From Prevotella sp. (GTDB lineage Bacteria > Bacteroidota > Bacteroidia > Bacteroidales > Dysgonomonadaceae): a DNA stretch of 64,000 nucleotides. Below are positions 8,801 to 16,780 of this stretch, piece after piece. A model generated the notes under the pieces. The model worked only from the letters and a program-made list of their open reading frames with translations. It ran no database searches and was not told where the DNA came from. The stretch's first letter is position 1. Each line of letters opens with the position of its first letter. The position numbers and the translations under genes are program-made. The DNA is taken from the NCBI GenBank assembly GCA_031285625.1, contig JAITVV010000084.1, positions 1-64,000 on the forward strand, given 5' to 3'.

Positions 8801-10369
8801 ATAGACTGTCGTTCTGGCAGGGTCTGTATCCCTCCATTGTGTAACTCCGGTTTGTGTTGCAGATGGTGCATTCAAACCATCCCATGCAATTGAATAGCTT
8901 TTATTATAATCAGGGAGAGTCATTCCCTGAACCAATGTCAATGAATTAGGGTCATCGGCCCTCAGCCACATTTTCAGACCGATAGGCACACCACCGGGAC
9001 CTACTTTCATACCTGCAAACCTAACATACTTGTAGGTATCAGTTATTTCCACATCATGAAAATAACCATCGCTACCCACAGGATAGGCTTTAGTTGTCGA
9101 CGGATCAAAATCGGATGTAGTAGATACAAAACAATATGAAAAACCACTCGCTGAAAAATTCACTTTCATTGTTGTTGCATTTGTCAGCTGCGCTTTATAT
9201 TTAGCCCCTACTACATTCAAATCATTAGGGGCTATCAGTGGATCAATAAAAGTTCCTTCTGCATATACAGTACCTGTAGCGATTGTATGAGCTGTTTCGC
9301 TGGCACCATCTGAACCGAAAACGAGAAACTGTTTGTCGTTCAATTCATTTGTCGTAAAAGCCGGATTTTGGTCATTCAAGTCAGCAAGGTTACCTACAAA
9401 AACTATAATACCAGCATCTGAAACACTGCTACTTTGTACCTGATTAAGCATACTGGCATCATCACGCCCTATACCAAAAATATTTTTATCAAAGGCACTG
9501 TCCCTATTCCAAAGAGTGAGAAGCGATGAGCCATCTGTATCATAAAGCTCATAGTTATCGTTATTATCCAGATGAATTCCGTATTTTATAGCAAGATAAG
9601 TATGGATTTTACGTAGGTCGGCAGCATCAATATGGTTATTTGTACCTCCGGTTGCATTCAGTATTATTATCTCCTGAACATTACCTTCAAAACCGTAACC
9701 GGACGAAGCACTACTACCGTTTGCTCCAATTGTCCATTTAGAACTAATACCACTGGAACTCAGATAGCCACCTGTAGTTGATTGACTAAGACCATCTACA
9801 TATCCCAGCACTGTTGCAGAAGAGGAATTATTAGCAATACTGACGGCAACTATTCCTTTTCCCTGGGTACTTGCAACAGTACTCCTACTGGTACCCGGCC
9901 AATATAACCTCAAATCATTATTGTCATTTTCATAAAATACAAGGTCACAGTCTGCATTACCATCATTAAATGAAAACAGGTAATCATAACGTTGATCGTC
10001 CTCTCTTTCATATACTATAATTGCTGTTACATTATCACCTCGGCTTAAACTCATCGTATTAGCACTTACCAGCCTGTTAAAGGCATTTGTATTATCTTCT
10101 TTGGCAAAATATGCAGACTGATGATAATTGAATCCTTTTACTTTATTGGGTGCAGCGTGATTAGTTACGCTCGATTCAAAAAAACTACCAGCAGAAAGAG
10201 CTCCTGTGATATTATTAACCCAGGTACCGTTGCTATAGTTATTGGGTGTTAGCCAGGCCCTATAGTTGGCAGTTACCCCACCCGGACTTGGTTGAGCCTG
10301 AGCCTGTATGGGTAAGACGAGGGATAGGAATATCACCCCCAATATTAATTTTAAATATTTAGTATTCAT
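5804..10369 (-). CDS. Large secreted surface protein, 1521 residues
   Basis: A signal peptide (about residues 1-25, AQAQA region) is followed by a LamG/concanavalin-like region (about 30-250). A segment about 256-320 (YLAIKYGIHLDNNDNYELYD ... NIFGIGRDDASMLNQVQSSS) is repeated at about 735-810 (YYALKYGLTLNPNSSDYSAP ... HNIAAIIRDDIALLNNTQSHS), each after a LamG-like block. These modules are common in large Bacteroidota exported proteins. The C-terminal third looks like beta-sandwich modules related to DUF11-type domains (about 1190-1490). No transmembrane anchor, LPXTG motif or clear type IX secretion tail is seen. It stands alone on the minus strand. Adhesion or surface-layer function is plausible, but no activity can be named. 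Confidence 0.75.
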   Translation of the reverse strand: MNTKYLKLILGVIFLSLVLPIQAQAQPSPGGVTANYRAWLTPNNYSNGTWVNNITGALSAGSFFESSVTNHAAPNKVKGFNYHQSAYFAKEDNTNAFNRLVSANTMSLSRGDNVTAIIVYEREDDQRYDYLFSFNDGNADCDLVFYENDNNDLRLYWPGTSRSTVASTQGKGIVAVSIANNSSSATVLGYVDGLSQSTTGGYLSSSGISSKWTIGANGSSASSGYGFEGNVQEIIILNATGGTNNHIDAADLRKIHTYLAIKYGIHLDNNDNYELYDTDGSSLLTLWNRDSAFDKNIFGIGRDDASMLNQVQSSSVSDAGIIVFVGNLADLNDQNPAFTTNELNDKQFLVFGSDGASETAHTIATGTVYAEGTFIDPLIAPNDLNVVGAKYKAQLTNATTMKVNFSASGFSYCFVSTTSDFDPSTTKAYPVGSDGYFHDVEITDTYKYVRFAGMKVGPGGVPIGLKMWLRADDPNSLTLVQGMTLPDYNKSYSIAWDGLNAPSATQTGVTQWRDTDPARTTVYSKNNSNADIRTPVYIPIHYLMNYHPAIDFYTDWGTNSSSNRFSAFLSTTKGPMSTGKPVNSTTFMVMNSALRPSDGDNTYMISFHNPEVLTGYTQYLPTFGIQSRNGDGRPRLRTNVAVNIDAKLFNPGSTTISSYQFTNVGSTIPANNIVVGFNMAYGVYGSSVRAGTWYMNGNGSLGGSRYHTRSLRGLVSEVVMYEKALTDDERAMVNSYYALKYGLTLNPNSSDYSAPRFDYKLSNGTSLWPGLSSPVGSPYRYYHNIAAIIRDDIALLNNTQSHSTEVGSILHVGVAGESLNFDGSSKVGTFDNDREAVIWGDNHGKGTTVVADADICGDFESIFNRRWFLHKVSNNDRPISVLIGLQDNSTNNLGQEPSGDPATGDLYNVINKGNDFVMIIADDSTALIPGNPNYGNFKAVIPMNWLNGEPQCAYTLSAEGTYVTFGYKANSDGCAADEDAQFTGSKQFSWTQWTSNTNTSTATGLTLTVNTPVNLGDNIQVTETKVAYPTNVRANRRYPRSVNTPAKGSLRVQRRGGNINQDVVVTITFNHPVIPEFSISDLDCSSRSFEEVEIIGGCSNGNYVPTLSFAGKPNQARYKISGNRATVTKRGGVSASNKNGMVNVSFKGGVTSVTIKYRTTGRATSSTQEIYISPITLRPVPPPPTINEDGLSFGKQVKEREVTTCDPVEYSFYIGNVNCDPVTVNFSDILPEKMKWEIGSFGLDAISSDHNPAFDPQINPATSGNGEELKIDGLVVPGQTTLILRATALLDEDAPSAVYNNRGNIAYEIIESNATVQKSLYSEDRETKDPYTSFTAVWQQRQDEVVMNPTYSHAAYKSDDEIEVVYTVTNTNANITDMYLNVDFNEEFTYVPGSFAYTQTSGSSTPPVPVFMTQEAGDAPNTLIIAGASDGSGGFVLPTGVMQIKFKVKAPALADLVDELDDNDLPTGKKVDLDITYDFMSDMDDPCLQTAIRGLQGNKLIPYSAITHIITNKNVTTKISK

Positions 10370-10532
10370 AGGAATTTAAATTATAATAGGACTGAAAATA
10401 CTTTTAATCCTATAAATGATGTAATTAATTATTTTTCTACAAATACAATATTCATATAAATATCTATATTACAAAAACTTACATGTAATATAAATATTAG
10501 AAATAACACTATTAAAAGTTGAACTGTTAAAT

Positions 10533-11093
10533 TTATTTCAAACTTTTCCTAAAAATATATGCCCAAATTAATCCGGCTATTGCACCAGACAAATGTCCTT
10601 CCCATGAGATTCGGGTATCTCCCGGAAATATGCCCCATACAAGGCTGGAGTAGAGGATAAGAACAATGACAGAAACAATTATCAACTTGAAATTTTTACT
10701 AAAAAAACCGGCGAAAACAAGAAATGAAGCCAGTCCGTATATAACAGAACTGGCTCCTATATGCCATGAAGGACGTCCTATAATCCATGTAAGAAGCCCT
10801 GCCGTAATCCAAATAAGGCTGTATATAAGAAATACTTTCTTTTTGTAAAAGAAGAAAACCAAAGTGGTCAACACCACCATGGGTATAGAATTAGCTATTA
10901 AATGCTGAAAATCACCATGAATGAAAGGCGACGTAATGATACCTAAAAGCCCGTCAACAGAACGAGGAAAAACTCCTAATGAGTAAAACTCAAGCCCAAA
11001 AAGCCATTGTACTATATGAACTACCCAAAAGACAAGTACAATAGACAGGGCATACTCCAATGATTTTTTTATCTCTCTGACGGATTCTTTCAT
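10533..11093 (-). CDS. Rhomboid-family intramembrane serine protease
   Basis: The 186-residue membrane protein shows rhomboid hallmarks: HGDFQHLIANS (Asn68 of the HxxxN oxyanion motif) in the second helix, HIGASS with catalytic Ser115 (GxSx), and WEGHLSGAIAG with catalytic His167. About six hydrophobic helices can be counted. Rhomboids cut transmembrane proteins inside the membrane. Its ATG directly follows the TAG stop of the ABC ATPase gene, so the two are translationally coupled and it is the last gene of the six-gene operon. A natural hypothesis is that it processes a membrane-anchored partner from the same operon, such as the substrate-binding/OmpA protein; this is inference. Confidence 0.92.
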   Translation of the reverse strand: MKESVREIKKSLEYALSIVLVFWVVHIVQWLFGLEFYSLGVFPRSVDGLLGIITSPFIHGDFQHLIANSIPMVVLTTLVFFFYKKKVFLIYSLIWITAGLLTWIIGRPSWHIGASSVIYGLASFLVFAGFFSKNFKLIIVSVIVLILYSSLVWGIFPGDTRISWEGHLSGAIAGLIWAYIFRKSLK

Positions 11094-12044
11094 CTAATAA
11101 TCGTCACCTGCCATTTGAGTCATTATTCCGTCAATATAATTGACATACTCATTCAGCTTTTCAGACTTCTTGAGTGAAGTATCTCTAACTAAAGGTAAAT
11201 CAATATCGACAACGGTATGTATTCTTCCCGGATTAGCGGCCATAATATATATGCGGTTACTCAAAAGAACAGCCTCGCTAATATCATGTGTCACGAATAT
11301 AACAGTAGGATCTAGTGTTGCACTGTTATATATATTCAGTAATATATGCTGCATGCTCGATCTGGTAGCAATGTCCAATGCTCCAAACGGCTCATCCATC
11401 AGAAGAATCTGAGGAGAAGCAATCAGACTACGTGCAATAGCTACACGTTGCAATTGACCTCCTGAAAGTAAAGGATATTTTGCCCACTTCTGTCCATGCC
11501 CTTCCAGACCAACAGTCTTAAGCATTTCGTTTGCCCTCTCATAACTTTCTTCTTTAGATACTCCACGCATCTTAAGAGGCAAAGCAATATTATCAAGAAC
11601 AGACATCCACGGAAAGGAAGAATATTGCTGAAAAACCATTGGAATGGTGTCTTTTTCAGTTTTCTCTTTTCCATATATCATTATCTTCCCGCTTGTGGGT
11701 TGCTGTAATCCGGATATATAGCGTAATAACGTAGATTTACCACAACCTGATTCACCTAATATAGATATAAATTGCCCCTGCCCCTTAAAGTCTTTAATAT
11801 CCATATTCAGATCTTCGAATAAAACAAAATCTGATTTCTTACCGGGATAGACCTGTCTTATATTTTGCAGGTTTATTACATCTGTTTCTTCATATATGTC
11901 GCTTGACGGAGATGCTGGTGTGGAAACAAAAACAGAAGTAGTCGCAATTTTTATTTCCTCCGGTTGAACTTGCTCTATATTATTATTCGTTTCCTCTTCG
12001 TTACTCTGATTAAATATATCTGATATTGAGTTTCTTTCTTCCAT
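11094..12044 (-). CDS. ABC transporter ATP-binding protein (nitrate/sulfonate/taurine type)
   Basis: This 316-residue ATPase carries Walker A GESGCGKST (about 97-105), Q-loop Gln139, signature LSGGQ (193-197), Walker B ILLMDE (213-218) and switch His253. The body resembles SsuB/TauB/NrtD ATPases that pair with BPD-type permeases. Unusually, about 60 residues of acidic, Ser/Thr/Pro-rich sequence precede the domain, which has no counterpart in the usual family members and may contact other operon products. It sits 7 bases after the permease gene and abuts the rhomboid gene. The transported substrate is unknown. Confidence 0.93.
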   Translation of the reverse strand: MEERNSISDIFNQSNEEETNNNIEQVQPEEIKIATTSVFVSTPASPSSDIYEETDVINLQNIRQVYPGKKSDFVLFEDLNMDIKDFKGQGQFISILGESGCGKSTLLRYISGLQQPTSGKIMIYGKEKTEKDTIPMVFQQYSSFPWMSVLDNIALPLKMRGVSKEESYERANEMLKTVGLEGHGQKWAKYPLLSGGQLQRVAIARSLIASPQILLMDEPFGALDIATRSSMQHILLNIYNSATLDPTVIFVTHDISEAVLLSNRIYIMAANPGRIHTVVDIDLPLVRDTSLKKSEKLNEYVNYIDGIMTQMAGDDY

Positions 12045-12051
12045 TTCTTCT

Positions 12052-12909
12052 TTATTTTGATGATTTAAAGAACAGACCTTTCAGTATACTATCTTTATTG
12101 TATTTTGACGGAAATAAAAGAATATCCAGATATTTGAACAAACGGTCTTGTAAAAAACCAATAAGTATAATCAAAAACAATAAAGCAAAAACTTCAGGAG
12201 TTCTGGACTGACGCCCTAATGTATAAATCATAGCTCCTATTCCACCTTCCTTATTCAACAACTCCGCTACAATGATATATGTCCACGATATAGCAGTGAT
12301 TACACGTATATCTTCAGAAATTTTCTCAGTTACATACGGGAAATAAACATGGCGAAATTTCTGCCAGTTTGTAGCGCCAAGAGTCTGTATTGTCTGCAAA
12401 TAGACATAGTCTTTACTATTTGACGGATTCTGTAATTCATTTATTCGTTGAACGATGATTGGCAACAGATAAATAAGGATACCAAAAGAAAGGAAGTATA
12501 CTTTCATATCAAAACCGATTCCAAACCAGGCTATAAAGATACCTGTAATAGCTGTTAAAGGAAGGAAACGGATAGCATCGATATACTGGCTGAATAAACT
12601 TTTGGCAATAGGGAACATACCTATAAGAAAGCCAAGCGGCAAGGCTAATACAATAGCTGTGATATATCCTAAAATATTGAGCTGTATAGAATACCATGTA
12701 TTTCCCGCTAAATCATAATCAGTAAAAAGCTCTCCATATGATGTAACAACCGCAAGTGGATTAGGTAAAATTTTGCTTGGAATAATATCTCCTGTCAGTG
12801 TAAGCAAATACCATACTACTAACAAAATAACTAACCCGACTAAAGCAATAATGGTGGAAGTAAGCTTATTTATACTTCCACCCATTTTAAATAATTCTTT
12901 TATATTCAT
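12052..12909 (-). CDS. ABC transporter permease (nitrate/sulfonate/taurine type)
   Basis: The 285-residue inner-membrane protein has about six helices and the BPD_transp_1 fold. The EAA-like loop that docks the ATPase is visible late in the protein (around AELLNKEGGIGAMIYTLGRQ). It resembles SsuC/TauC. It lies between the ATPase (7-base gap) and the substrate-binding/OmpA gene (18-base gap). The three together form a complete importer, so import of a small anion or organic solute is likely. Confidence 0.93.
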   Translation of the reverse strand: MNIKELFKMGGSINKLTSTIIALVGLVILLVVWYLLTLTGDIIPSKILPNPLAVVTSYGELFTDYDLAGNTWYSIQLNILGYITAIVLALPLGFLIGMFPIAKSLFSQYIDAIRFLPLTAITGIFIAWFGIGFDMKVYFLSFGILIYLLPIIVQRINELQNPSNSKDYVYLQTIQTLGATNWQKFRHVYFPYVTEKISEDIRVITAISWTYIIVAELLNKEGGIGAMIYTLGRQSRTPEVFALLFLIILIGFLQDRLFKYLDILLFPSKYNKDSILKGLFFKSSK

Positions 12910-12927
12910 GATTTGAATTACACGTTA

Positions 12928-14457
12928 TCAATCAGTAACAAGTTGAAAATCTGTAGTTCTGTAATTAATATCAGATCCCACTACTCCGTTATCTACAGCA
13001 TGCTTAGGTCCATTACCTACCACAATAAAACGGTTGCGATCAAACTGATATTCACGTACAAGATAATCTACGACAGATTGGGCACGTTGTTTTGACAAAG
13101 CCACATTTGAATTGTAGTTACCTGTATTATCCGTATTTCCTTCAACACGGATACGGGCTCCGCTAAATTGTTTTGCAATAGACACAAATTCCTGGTCGAT
13201 AAGACCTTTTGCATCATTAGATAATCCAGATTGAGCAACAGCAAAGTTGATTGTTAATTTCTTATTAGAGATTGCCTCTTTACGTTCAACCTCAGCAGAG
13301 GCTTTACTGAATGTTGCAGCAGCTTCAGCTGACTGATCTCCTTTTATATTACCTTGTTGTTCCAGTTTTTCTATAATCTTAGGATAAGAAACCCGCCTCC
13401 AGGCCATAGGCTTCTTAGTTAATTTCAAAGATTCATACACACGTGCCATTTTACTGTAAAGATCATCACCTTTAACACCTGTATAATTTGTATTCAGACC
13501 ATAAAAGTTAAGCTCATCCCCTAAAGTAGCAAAACGAATATTCTTCACACCTTCAATACAGAATGCTTCATCTGTACCAAAGCCTTTAGCAAAATATCCG
13601 GCAGCCTCTTTTACGGCAGATGGATCATCATTCATCTTAGAATTTGCATAAAGAATTGCGCTTACAATTTTTGCTACATCATCCTGATTTTTATCAAGGA
13701 AATCTTCTTTGGCTATCAAACCGTCACAAATAATGTTTGTTGCCTGTTTTGTACTAAGCAAAACTTTAGCACCTTTCACAGCTTCGACGCAATCGATATC
13801 ATCCGGCGACCATGTAACACAAGCATCTACCTGAAGAGCCTTAAACATCTGAGCTGCTTCAACTCCATTCTCGACTTTTACAAGTGTAATTTCATCCGGA
13901 TTGATTTCATTTGTCTCCAAAGTGTTGATTAACAAAGTGTGTGCTGCAGTTCCTTCTGCTACTGCTATTTTCTTACCTTTAAGGTCAGCAACTGTATTGA
14001 TAAATCTGTTCACAACAATTGCATCAGCACCACGAGACCAGTTCAACAACATGAAGTGACGTACATCTGTCATATCTCCACTCTCAGACATTTCTGTAGG
14101 CAAAGCATCTGCCGTACAGTATATCATATCGACTTCACCTTTCTTCAAACCGTTACGGCCGGCAATAAAATCATCCTGAATTACTATATTCAGCATAATT
14201 CCATATTCTTTTGCTATAACAGATTCTTCGTTTGGTTTTAATCCACCATTCAACCATATGATAGGAGTAAATCCGGCATAAGTATTTACACCAACTGTGT
14301 ATGTAGGCATTTTATTGCCAAACAATCCACCTTTTTTACCCGAATCCGAGCTACCGCCCATTATACCACTATCACGTAAATAAATGATAGCTCCAGCAAT
14401 TATTGCTACTACTAATACGGTTAAAGCAACTTTAACCCAAGGTCTAACATTACCCAT
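12928..14457 (-). CDS. ABC substrate-binding protein fused to an OmpA-like domain
   Basis: The 509-residue protein starts with an uncleaved-looking membrane anchor (about 8-27), then a type 2 periplasmic-binding fold related to NrtA/SsuA/TauA proteins (about 50-390: YTVGVNTYAGFTPIIW ... GEVDMIYCTADALP ... VNRFINTVADLKGKKIAVAEG). The C-terminal part (399-509) is an OmpA/MotB-type peptidoglycan-binding domain with the key Asp443 (NTDNTG) and Arg458 (LSKQRA). The architecture would tie the solute receptor both to the inner membrane and to the cell wall, which ordinary binding proteins do not do. It belongs to the six-gene operon, upstream of its permease and ATPase. Ligand unknown. Confidence 0.9.
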   Translation of the reverse strand: MGNVRPWVKVALTVLVVAIIAGAIIYLRDSGIMGGSSDSGKKGGLFGNKMPTYTVGVNTYAGFTPIIWLNGGLKPNEESVIAKEYGIMLNIVIQDDFIAGRNGLKKGEVDMIYCTADALPTEMSESGDMTDVRHFMLLNWSRGADAIVVNRFINTVADLKGKKIAVAEGTAAHTLLINTLETNEINPDEITLVKVENGVEAAQMFKALQVDACVTWSPDDIDCVEAVKGAKVLLSTKQATNIICDGLIAKEDFLDKNQDDVAKIVSAILYANSKMNDDPSAVKEAAGYFAKGFGTDEAFCIEGVKNIRFATLGDELNFYGLNTNYTGVKGDDLYSKMARVYESLKLTKKPMAWRRVSYPKIIEKLEQQGNIKGDQSAEAAATFSKASAEVERKEAISNKKLTINFAVAQSGLSNDAKGLIDQEFVSIAKQFSGARIRVEGNTDNTGNYNSNVALSKQRAQSVVDYLVREYQFDRNRFIVVGNGPKHAVDNGVVGSDINYRTTDFQLVTD

Positions 14458-14491
14458 ATTTTAATGTATTTCAATTAAGTTAAACTTATTT

Positions 14492-15532
14492 TTATTTGTC
14501 GAAGTATTTCACATCAGAATCAGGATTCTGTGTCATACTTTTGCTCTCGATTGTTTTATATTCATTCGGTGAAAGATAAACAGTTTTTTTACTTTCATTT
14601 ATCTTTACATTATTTTCAAATGTCTTGAAAATACCTTCAATACCCAGTTCATTATACTTATCTATCAGCTCGCTACCTTTAAATGAAGCCACTTCATTAT
14701 CTGCCTCAAACTGGTCTATCAGACCTCCAGTGCTACTGATAACACGTTCCATTTCACCCAGTTTCATTTCAATATCGGTACGCATTGCTTCCAAAGCCTC
14801 ATTAAATAAGGCTAATTCATCAGGATCGCCTTCCATAACAGACATTACAGACTTGAATAGTTTATGTTGACTCTTAGCCATTTCATACTCTTCTTTCTGC
14901 ATATTCACCTCATTACGTGTGTCCAAAACAGTTAGCTTTGCCATCTGACTCAGTTTATCCAATGACTCATACCAACGTTTCGAATCCTTAAGTAATCCAA
15001 GAAGCTTATTAATATATTTTTCGAGACGTGCAATCTGGCGTTCATCAATTACCGCTGCATCTTTATTTCCTTTAGCACGATATACCTGTGCACGTTGGAG
15101 AAGCTTTTCCATCTCTTCCTTCTTCGAGTCAATAGATCCTTCAAGCTTGCGTATTTGCCCCAACAGACGTCCCATGCTTTCATTCATCTTTTGGATAGAT
15201 CTTTCCATCATGCCCAAACGACGTTCGATTATGGCTATAGGATCGATATTCACAAACCAGGAAGTTATTTTACGCATAAGGATAAAATATCCCACACTTA
15301 TAACTTGTCGGAATTTTTTATCGAAAAGTAAAAATATGATGAGCCCGATGATTAACAGCAAAATACCAAAATACAATGTATTTTCAGCGAGTTCAATCAG
15401 ATAAGGCAATATTTTGTATAAGAATATAAGAAACCCGACTCCAAGCCCTGCCAAGACCGCAAGACCTAATTTTCCACCGGGCTGCTCCCATAATTTCTTC
15501 TTTGGAGCCTGACTTCCATCTAATTGTAGCAT
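14492..15532 (-). CDS. Membrane-anchored coiled-coil protein, PspA-like in character
   Basis: In this 346-residue protein two closely spaced hydrophobic segments (about 23-45 and 52-72) are followed by a third partly hydrophobic stretch and then a long charged coiled coil (about 100-285). Motifs such as RAQVYRAKGNKDAAVIDERQ resemble PspA/IM30 helices, but I cannot show homology. The tail (about 290-346) is not coiled. It lies between the soluble coiled-coil gene (3-base gap) and the binding-protein/OmpA gene. I do not recognise a named family; a structural or membrane-stress role next to the transporter is inference. Confidence 0.7.
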   Translation of the reverse strand: MLQLDGSQAPKKKLWEQPGGKLGLAVLAGLGVGFLIFLYKILPYLIELAENTLYFGILLLIIGLIIFLLFDKKFRQVISVGYFILMRKITSWFVNIDPIAIIERRLGMMERSIQKMNESMGRLLGQIRKLEGSIDSKKEEMEKLLQRAQVYRAKGNKDAAVIDERQIARLEKYINKLLGLLKDSKRWYESLDKLSQMAKLTVLDTRNEVNMQKEEYEMAKSQHKLFKSVMSVMEGDPDELALFNEALEAMRTDIEMKLGEMERVISSTGGLIDQFEADNEVASFKGSELIDKYNELGIEGIFKTFENNVKINESKKTVYLSPNEYKTIESKSMTQNPDSDVKYFDK

Positions 15533-15535
15533 TTT

Positions 15536-16267
15536 CTAGTTCGTTTTAATTATAGTTTCTATTTTCACTTTATCTCCATTTAGTTGATTTACAATTTTAT
15601 CAACTGTTGCATTGAAATTAGCTTCACGTAAGGCATAGTCATTTTTTTTCTCAACTATTTCCATATTGGTCTCGGTAACAAAAGCAGTTAACTTTTGTAT
15701 TTCAGCTTTCATTTTTTCGATATTACCAATAGCCTTATTTATTTCAATTTCTTTCTTATCTACATTTTGCTTACGTAGATTATTAAGTTCGTTCAGTCCC
15801 TTCTTTCTTTCTTGCTCCATTAAATCAATATACTGATCTATGGTTTGACTGAGACTTTCTACAGTCAGAGAAGGAAATGTGGCTTTCAATGTAAGATAAG
15901 CCGTAGTGAAACGGATCGTTTCATCAGGCTGTATACCTTTCAATGAATCTACAGACCGTTTAAACTTCACATAGTCTATGCCATCAGCCATTTGCCGGCC
16001 TAGAACATCATTACACAGTTTATCCATCAACTCCTGATCAGCCTTGCCTGTTATTTGGGAGGGATCGAGGGGTTCCGTCATTGACAATTCTGATAGACCT
16101 GCCATATTTGGCATACTAGACACTGGAGATTTAGGCAAAGGAGGAGGCGTTGCCGGAGCATCTTTGCGCAAATTTGAAATTCTTTCAGGCTGTTTCGCCG
16201 GTTCTTCTTGCTCATTAGAACCTTCGTCAACGAAAATAAGTTTCTTCAGCCAATTGGATTTACTCAT
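15536..16267 (-). CDS. Soluble coiled-coil protein of unknown function
   Basis: This 243-residue protein has no signal peptide or membrane segment. Residues about 15-70 are Pro/Ser-rich and likely disordered (contains TPPPLPKSP). Residues about 75-140 are helical, and about 145-240 form a coiled coil rich in Lys, Glu and Asn. It is the first gene of the operon, after a well-formed promoter, and ends 3 bases before the membrane coiled-coil gene. The pairing suggests the two coiled-coil proteins interact. Function unknown. Confidence 0.7.
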   Translation of the reverse strand: MSKSNWLKKLIFVDEGSNEQEEPAKQPERISNLRKDAPATPPPLPKSPVSSMPNMAGLSELSMTEPLDPSQITGKADQELMDKLCNDVLGRQMADGIDYVKFKRSVDSLKGIQPDETIRFTTAYLTLKATFPSLTVESLSQTIDQYIDLMEQERKKGLNELNNLRKQNVDKKEIEINKAIGNIEKMKAEIQKLTAFVTETNMEIVEKKNDYALREANFNATVDKIVNQLNGDKVKIETIIKTN

Positions 16268-16301
16268 TCTTTATAACTGTATAATCAGTATGTTTATGAA
16301 T

Positions 16302-16331
16302 CAAAAGTATTAATCTCTATGTCGCACCAAG
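16302..16331 (-). promoter_or_regulatory. Promoter of the six-gene transporter operon
   Basis: On the minus strand TACTTTTG (16302-16309) fits the -7 pattern and CTTG (16328-16331) fits -33, with an 18-base gap. It lies about 35 bases before the first start codon of the operon. Confidence 0.6.
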
Positions 16332-16780
16332 TGTAGCTTTATCTTGAGTCCTGTAAGCTTGTAACTCCTCTAGCTTTAAATAACAAGGAGGTTGTGTTTC
16401 TCAGTATGACAAAAAGAATGACCTAAACAGTCATGGTAGCAAAAATAATAAATATAATGCAATTATCTAAAAACTGCATAAAAATATTTCATATTCAAGC
16501 TATAAGTTATCTTTTACAAATACAGATTTTAACAAATCATTCATTAAATTGTCCTAAATGATAATTCATTCACCAAATTCTTAAATAGTTTTTTCATTCT
16601 AAATATATTCTTATTTTTGTATCAAGGGGCATTCCTTAAATCAAAGACAATTACAGGATAGCTAAGCCAGAACTACACCACAGCATTAATATATACTAAT
16701 CTGGCAGGAAATTGAATAATTTTCATCATCCAGTAATGTCAAATAAAGAAAAAAATAACGAAATTTGAGAATTCATATCT
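16332..16780. other. Intergenic region between divergent operon and HTCS gene
   Basis: Apart from the operon promoter to the left and a TATTTTTG -7 match at 16612-16619 facing the HTCS gene, this AT-rich stretch shows no gene, repeat or strong hairpin. If that promoter is used, the HTCS transcript has a leader of about 160 bases. Confidence 0.5.
16612..16619 (+). promoter_or_regulatory. -7 box upstream of the hybrid two-component gene
   Basis: TATTTTTG matches TAnnTTTG. A T-rich stretch at 16589-16595 is a poor -33 candidate. Confidence 0.35.
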
